From positions 1-13,745 of the forward strand of contig JBBDZE010000032.1 in the NCBI GenBank assembly GCA_040900345.1: a stretch of DNA of 13,745 nucleotides, given 5' to 3'. This stretch comes from JBBDZE01 sp040900345 (GTDB taxonomy: Bacteria; Patescibacteriota; Minisyncoccia; Spechtbacterales; 2-12-FULL-38-22). How positions within the stretch are numbered: position 1 is the first letter of the stretch; each line of letters starts with the position of its first letter. This document shows, one piece after another, positions 10,735 to 13,745 of this stretch. The translations under genes and the position numbers were made by a program. The notes beneath the pieces are model-generated. The model searched no databases. It was given only the letters and a program-made list of their open reading frames with translations, and was not told the DNA's origin.

Positions 10735-10750
10735 CTTGGCGAACGCCAAG
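10735..10750. repeat. Inverted repeat in the leader of the DUF4177-like gene
   Basis: CTTGGCG-AA-CGCCAAG: 7-bp arms around a 2-nt centre, just downstream of the expected transcription start (about 10757) and 5' of the ribosome site. It could be a repressor operator or a leader hairpin. Confidence 0.55.
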
Positions 10751-10763
10751 TTCTCTCCGCTAT

Positions 10764-10792
10764 ACTATACTTGAAACCATGCTGAATGTCAA
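10764..10792 (-). promoter_or_regulatory. Near-consensus promoter of the DUF4177-like gene
   Basis: On the minus strand TTGACA (10787-10792), 17 nt, TATAGT (10764-10769). The -35 lies only 9 nt after the stop of the NTF2-like gene, so no terminator separates them. Confidence 0.8.
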
Positions 10793-10801
10793 CTAGCAGG
10801 T

Positions 10802-11179
10802 TTACCGTCTCTCCTGCGGAGTTGAGTTATACCACTGATGAAACTCTGTGCATTTACCCTCCTCATCCAAGGTTACTTTATAAATTCCATCCAGTCTTGC
10901 TTTTTCCTTTGAGGGTACTCTTGTAAAAGTTGCACGCCAATGAGCAATCCCAACATTATCTTCTACGGTATATATTTCGTACGTTACGTTTATCTCCTCG
11001 TGATTCAGAATGGTTTGCCATTCTTGTAAAAGGTCCTCCTTTGTTGTTATTGGTTTTTCAAAAGGAGCTTCATGCCATATGAACTTTTCCGCAACTAAAT
11101 CTAAAACTGCGTTGGGATTTTTTGTTTCCCAAATATGTACGAGCCGCTCCAGCCATTCTTTATAGTGTTCTTTCGTCAT
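10802..11179 (-). CDS. NTF2/SnoaL-like fold protein
   Basis: The 125-residue protein matches the SnoaL-like NTF2 superfamily pattern. An opening helix (YKEWLERLVHIWETKNPNAVLDLV) is followed by a strand with FIWHEAPFEKPITTKEDL, the helix LLQEWQTIL, and four long strands with VGIAHWRATF, RLDGIYKVTLDEEGKC and TEFHQWYNS. Such cone-shaped proteins bind small hydrophobic ligands or act as isomerases, cyclases or hydrolases; the substrate is unknown. H36, W81 and D96 point into the usual pocket region but do not identify a reaction. The DNA is clearly more AT-rich than the cassettes next to it, like the adjoining regulator gene. The perfect palindrome 11251-11286 lies about 70 bp upstream of the ATG, so the ArsR-type protein probably controls it. 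No SD is seen. Confidence 0.82.
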   Translation of the reverse strand: MTKEHYKEWLERLVHIWETKNPNAVLDLVAEKFIWHEAPFEKPITTKEDLLQEWQTILNHEEINVTYEIYTVEDNVGIAHWRATFTRVPSKEKARLDGIYKVTLDEEGKCTEFHQWYNSTPQERR

Positions 11180-11223
11180 AATTTGAGCAACAATCTGTTA
11201 TTACATTGAAACCCCTCCCTTCC

Positions 11224-11248
11224 AATACGCCACACGCTTGGCGTGTTC
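11224..11248. repeat. Hairpin related to the terminator at 13578-13610
   Basis: AATACGCCA (11224-11232), loop CACGCT, TGGCGTGTT (11239-11247). The same sequence with CACGCC in the loop forms the aldehyde dehydrogenase terminator. This copy has no T-run on either side, and lies in the leader of the NTF2-like gene. Confidence 0.55.
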
Positions 11249-11250
11249 AC

Positions 11251-11286
11251 AAACATTCTAACATTCTATAGAATGTTAGAATGTTT
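11251..11286. promoter_or_regulatory. 36-bp perfect palindrome, putative ArsR-type operator in front of the NTF2-like gene
   Basis: Two tandem half-sites ACATTCTA are followed by two inverted copies TAGAATGT, symmetric about 11268/11269 with no spacer. The 18-bp core AACATTCTATAGAATGTT is shared with 11554-11597. The palindrome overlaps the last codons and stop of the regulator gene. TATAGAAT at its centre could serve as a -10, so a bound regulator would block transcription of the NTF2-like gene. Confidence 0.7.
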
Positions 11287-11542
11287 TCATGAATTTAAGG
11301 AAGTTCTCACCGTAGGGGGAAAGAAGATGCGTTACCTCTCGCCCCCGGTATTTTTTATTCAGGAGTCCGGCGTGAACTAAACGGTGCGTGTGTTGAGAAA
11401 TATTTTTAAAATCACCACCTAATTCTTCTGTAATGTTTTCAACCGTAATTCCCGGACTTTTCTTTACTGCAAACAAAATAGCAATGCGCCAATGATTAGA
11501 CGCACCCTTGAAATAGCGTTCAAGTTGTTTGGGTGTTTTCAT
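11276..11542 (-). CDS. ArsR-type winged-helix transcriptional regulator (cysteine-free)
   Basis: The 88-residue protein is a single winged helix: helix 1 (YFKGASNHWRIAILFAV), helix 2 (TVENITEELG), recognition helix at about 45-58 (FKNISQHTHRLVHAGLL) and a beta wing (NKKYRGREVTHLLSPYG). This matches ArsR/SmtB-type dimeric repressors. It has no Cys, so the arsenic- or cadmium-binding CxC site of classic members is absent; a His-based metal site, another ligand or redox-independent control remain possible. The ATG at 11542 has AGGA upstream. Palindromes with the same core lie just upstream (autoregulation) and across the stop codon (control of the NTF2-like gene). AT-rich DNA points to transfer. 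Confidence 0.85.
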   Translation of the reverse strand: MKTPKQLERYFKGASNHWRIAILFAVKKSPGITVENITEELGGDFKNISQHTHRLVHAGLLNKKYRGREVTHLLSPYGENFLKFMKTF

Positions 11543-11553
11543 ATTCTAATCCT

Positions 11554-11597
11554 AACATAACATTCCAACATTCTATAGAATGTTGGAATGTTATGTT
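11554..11597. promoter_or_regulatory. 44-bp perfect palindrome, putative autoregulatory operator
   Basis: The left half 11554-11575 is the exact reverse complement of 11576-11597. It holds ACATTCCA and ACATTCTA half-sites and their inverses, plus outer AACATA/TATGTT. Its core is identical to that of 11251-11286. It lies 11 bp upstream of the regulator's ATG. It is also the first structure after the stop of the upstream gene and could double as a weak terminator. Confidence 0.72.
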
Positions 11598-11613
11598 GCA
11601 CGGTTTGACTGGC

Positions 11614-11979
11614 TCACCGTAAACGGTAGGTGACGGCGTGGCCTACCTTGCCAACTTGTTCCACCTTGCCTTCCGCTTCCAACTCATCCATATACCGCAC
11701 GACAGTGCGGCCGGACACCCCCAGCGCCGAGCGGATTTCAGCATTAGAGAGTACCCCTTTACCCTGAGCGGAGTCGGAGGCCCCGCGCTCGCGCAGAAGC
11801 GCGAGCGCTGCGTGTTTGCGCACCTCCTTTTGCGAAGCCGTTTCAATAGCGGCCTTGCAAATCCCGACCAATTCCTCTCTCGTCTTTGTTCCGTGGCGCC
11901 CCGCCTCCCGTTTGGCAAAGGCAAATGCCACTACCACAATCAGCACCACGACGATAATGAAAAGCAAAATTGGGGTCAT
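11614..11979 (-). CDS. Membrane-tethered winged-helix protein
   Basis: The 121-residue protein has one strongly hydrophobic N-terminal helix (about 3-22), a basic charged helical linker (23-65), and a C-terminal winged helix: LSNAEIRSALGVSGRTVVRYMDELEAEGKV (about 77-106; key positions S89, R91, T92) with a wing VGHAVTYRLR (112-121). The orientation puts the DNA-binding-like domain in the cytoplasm. It could be a membrane-bound transcription factor or a protein that attaches DNA to the membrane. I believe similar TM-plus-HTH proteins occur in CPR genomes, but cannot name a family. No operator or target is evident, and no SD is seen. It is divergent from the aldehyde dehydrogenase gene and shares a 115-bp intergenic region with it. 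Confidence 0.8.
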   Translation of the reverse strand: MTPILLFIIVVVLIVVVAFAFAKREAGRHGTKTREELVGICKAAIETASQKEVRKHAALALLRERGASDSAQGKGVLSNAEIRSALGVSGRTVVRYMDELEAEGKVEQVGKVGHAVTYRLR

Positions 11980-12053
11980 AAAGTTAGTTTACAACAAGTC
12001 AGCGAGTTCTTCACGCTCGTCCGTTAACCCTGGATGCCTACCGCGTCCCTCTG

Positions 12054-12084
12054 TTGCGATGCACCCCCCAAAATGGTATATAAT
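12054..12084 (+). promoter_or_regulatory. Near-leaderless promoter of the aldehyde dehydrogenase gene
   Basis: TTGCGA (12054-12059) precedes the overlapping boxes TATATA (12077-12082, 17-nt spacer) and TATAAT (12079-12084, a full consensus) with a TGG extension. The ATG at 12094 follows TATAAT after 9 nt, so almost no leader is transcribed. Confidence 0.65.
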
Positions 12085-12093
12085 GCACTCACT

Positions 12094-13476
12094 ATGGCTG
12101 AACAAATTATCTCCACAAATTCAGCTCGAAATTACGAAGAAATTGGGCGCATCGAAACGACCGACAAAGCCGAAGTTTCAAAGGCGGTTGTTAACGCTCG
12201 CCAGGCATTTCCTGCGTGGCGAGACTTAGGCTTTGAGGGTAGAAAGCCTTATTTTGAGAAATTCCTACAAGTTTATAAACCCAAAATAGACGAAATTGCC
12301 GAGCTACAAACAAAAGAGATGGGCAAGCCATTGGAGAGTTCTCGTGGCGAAGTGGAAAGTGTTATCGGATGGCTTGAAAATCAATTGAAAATTGCCCCTG
12401 ATGCGTTAGCTCCCGTGGTGACAGATTCATACGAGACATCTGACATTTCGGTACATCGCGAGCCATACGGCGTTGTCGGTTCTGTAACGCCTTGGAACTT
12501 TCCGTCATTCCAGTTTGCACTGGCCACGCTCCCACAATTGATTGCGGGTAACACAGTGGTGTTCAAACACTCTGAGGAGTGTGTGCTGACGTCAAAACTA
12601 CTTGCTGACGTAGCGAGTGAAGCAGGCTTCCCTAGCGGTGTCTTTACCACAATTTACGGCGATGGAAAAGTTGGACAACATCTCATGGAAGAAAAAATTG
12701 ACCTCATTTTCTTCACGGGAAGCACCAAGGTTGGACAGATGCTTTACAAACTTGCTGCAGACAAATTTATTCCGGCGGTACTTGAAATGGGCGGTTCGTC
12801 TCCGGGTATTGTATTTGAAGACGCTGATTTGGAAGATGCATGCTTGTCCGTTTTCAATGAACGAAATGAAAACTGCGGGCAAGTTTGTTCTGCCCTCAAG
12901 CGGCTTTTCGTTCACTCGTCAAAATTCGATGAGGTTGTAGCAAAATTGAAAGTAATTTCAGGACAGCAGAAACTCGGCGATCCGATGGACGCGAACACCA
13001 CCATGGGTCCACTTGTCGCTGAGCGTCAACTTATACAGATTGAAAGACAGGTTGAAGACGCAAAGTCAAAAGGCGCAACCGTTGTTTGTGGCGGCAGGCG
13101 CCCAGACGGATTAAACGGTGCCTTCTATGAACCAACAATTTTGACTAACGTGACCGACGATATGGCTGTTATGAATGAGGAAGTTTTTGGTCCGGTCTTG
13201 CCGGTAGTGAAGTTTGAAACCGAGGAAGATGCAATTCGCATGGCTAATGCCACAGAGTACGGACTTAGCGCGTTTGTGTACTCCAGCGATTTATCTCGCG
13301 CTGAACGTGTTGCACATCAGCTTGAGTCGGGACAAGTGAGCATCAACGGCGAACTATCCTTTGGCGACAACACTCCTTTCGGGGGATACAAAAAATCTGG
13401 AATTGGAAGAGGTGACGGCAAACTTGGATACTTGTACGTTACGCAGGCAAAAGTCATTTCAAAGCCTAAAGTCTAG
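12094..13476 (+). CDS. NAD(P)-dependent aldehyde dehydrogenase (succinate-semialdehyde dehydrogenase-like)
   Basis: The 460-residue protein has the full ALDH fold: Rossmann-domain motifs PWNFP (N135), FKHSE (K158) and FFTGS (G209), general base E231 in EMGGSSP, catalytic C265 in NCGQVCSA, and cofactor-contact EEVFGP (E363, F365). It ends with the PFGGYKKSGIGRG oligomerisation segment. It oxidises an aldehyde to the acid in the cytoplasm. The length (about 455-460) and KxSE/EMGG pattern fit succinate-semialdehyde-type enzymes, but substrate cannot be fixed. The ATG at 12094 is chosen because the promoter's TATAAT lies 9 nt before it and family homology begins after it; an in-frame ATG at 12034 precedes the promoter. 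Codon use is less GC-rich than the housekeeping block, suggesting separate ancestry. No pathway partner is adjacent. Confidence 0.95.
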   Translation: MAEQIISTNSARNYEEIGRIETTDKAEVSKAVVNARQAFPAWRDLGFEGRKPYFEKFLQVYKPKIDEIAELQTKEMGKPLESSRGEVESVIGWLENQLKIAPDALAPVVTDSYETSDISVHREPYGVVGSVTPWNFPSFQFALATLPQLIAGNTVVFKHSEECVLTSKLLADVASEAGFPSGVFTTIYGDGKVGQHLMEEKIDLIFFTGSTKVGQMLYKLAADKFIPAVLEMGGSSPGIVFEDADLEDACLSVFNERNENCGQVCSALKRLFVHSSKFDEVVAKLKVISGQQKLGDPMDANTTMGPLVAERQLIQIERQVEDAKSKGATVVCGGRRPDGLNGAFYEPTILTNVTDDMAVMNEEVFGPVLPVVKFETEEDAIRMANATEYGLSAFVYSSDLSRAERVAHQLESGQVSINGELSFGDNTPFGGYKKSGIGRGDGKLGYLYVTQAKVISKPKV

Positions 13477-13491
13477 GCTCCCGCCCGTGCG

Positions 13492-13511
13492 CCTGCCTGC
13501 CGGTAGGCAGG
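13492..13511. repeat. GC palindrome of the CCTGCC type
   Basis: CCTGCCT (13492-13498), loop GCCGGT, AGGCAGG (13505-13511). It resembles CCTGCC/GGCAGG palindromes I recall as frequent in CPR genomes. A related fragment, CCTGTCTGCC, occurs inside the uppP remnant (5172-5181). Confidence 0.6.
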
Positions 13512-13577
13512 GAGAACCGCAGTTCCCCGACCCCTTCCACACTGATTCGAGTCCAGCCCTTCGAAACCCCTCATGTT

Positions 13578-13610
13578 CAATACGCCACACGCCTGGCGTA
13601 TTGGTTTTTT
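13578..13610 (+). terminator. Terminator of the aldehyde dehydrogenase gene
   Basis: A perfect 10-bp stem CAATACGCCA (13578-13587) with TGGCGTATTG (13594-13603), a 6-nt loop, then GTTTTTT. It lies about 100 nt after the stop codon. Confidence 0.88.
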
Positions 13611-13646
13611 CATGTTCCGGTTTAGCTTTCACTCGAGACACGTTGT

Positions 13647-13688
13647 TCAACAAAAACCACCCGCGCAATGCTGGGTGGTTTTTGTTGA
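13647..13688. terminator. Second strong terminator hairpin
   Basis: A 16-bp perfect stem, TCAACAAAAACCACCC (13647-13662) with 13673-13688, around a 10-nt loop, with A5/T5 within the arms. It could end a gene entering from beyond 13745 on the minus strand, or back up the previous terminator. Confidence 0.75.
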
Positions 13689-13745
13689 GGGCTCGCCGGG
13701 CCCTCCTTCGCATGAAGCTACGGACGGGCGCAGCTGGGCTCTGCC
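13689..13745. other. Window end without a recognisable gene; palindromic fragments
   Basis: GAGGGC-TCGCCGG-GCCCTC forms a small hairpin at about 13687-13705. It is followed by CCTTCGCATGAAGCTACGGA, which resembles a CPR-type intergenic repeat I recall (TTCGC...GCTACGGA). No reading frame or RNA gene can be supported. Confidence 0.35.

Noticed and set aside
10802..11597. A classic arsenic-resistance locus
   Set aside because: The regulator lacks cysteines and neither ArsB/Acr3 nor ArsC is present.
13541..13560. GATTCGAGTCC resembling a tRNA T-arm
   Set aside because: No 5-bp stem closes the loop, there is no acceptor stem or CCA, and upstream sequence does not fold as a tRNA.
13459..13713. 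An 84-codon minus-strand frame at the window end
   Set aside because: It runs through two terminator hairpins and a GC palindrome and overlaps the end of the aldehyde dehydrogenase gene. No start signals.

Overview
The window reads like chromosome from a small-genome bacterium of the Candidate Phyla Radiation (Patescibacteria, Parcubacteria-like). This is an inference. It rests on many short, single-domain proteins, a membrane-anchored winged-helix protein, a low-complexity acidic protein, GC-rich palindromic repeats in and next to genes, tiny intergenic gaps and several promoters whose -10 box sits only 9-10 nt before the ATG. No rRNA, tRNA, CRISPR array, transposase or integrase was seen, and no gene-free stretch exceeds 300 bases.

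Layout. 1-7400 is mostly a minus-strand housekeeping block. It holds a partial glutaredoxin, a membrane-anchored FKBP isomerase, DNA polymerase IV (divergent from plus-strand greA), a DUF4258-like protein, a secreted LysM/3D-domain protein, a short O6-alkylguanine alkyltransferase, an undecaprenyl-diphosphatase (uppP) and a two-TM miniprotein. A tight cluster follows: acidic protein > pterin carbinolamine dehydratase > acylphosphatase > endonuclease IV > a 35-codon remnant of a second uppP. DNA repair (dinB, alkyltransferase, nfo) is well represented. 7140-8400 holds a small hypothetical gene, a cold-shock protein whose tail was made by a 54-bp tandem duplication, and a four-TM protein.

8470-10800 is an accessory stretch of four small minus-strand genes (213, 107, 167 and 80 aa); I recognise only the last (DUF4177-like). 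Each has its own promoter, a Shine-Dalgarno (SD) leader and a strong terminator, so each looks like an independent cassette. Two of them end in an almost identical 57-nt structured terminator starting at the stop codon.

10800-11600 is an AT-rich module: an NTF2/SnoaL-like protein and a cysteine-free ArsR-type regulator. Two perfect palindromes (36 and 44 bp) with the same 18-bp core bracket the regulator, one in front of each gene, which suggests autoregulation of a two-gene regulon. 11600-13745 holds a membrane-tethered winged-helix protein and a plus-strand aldehyde dehydrogenase followed by terminators and repeats.

The most interesting signals are the ArsR/double-palindrome module, the twin 57-nt terminators and cassette-like orphan genes, the uppP remnant beside a 52-bp perfect palindrome, and the split between near-leaderless housekeeping genes and SD-led accessory genes.
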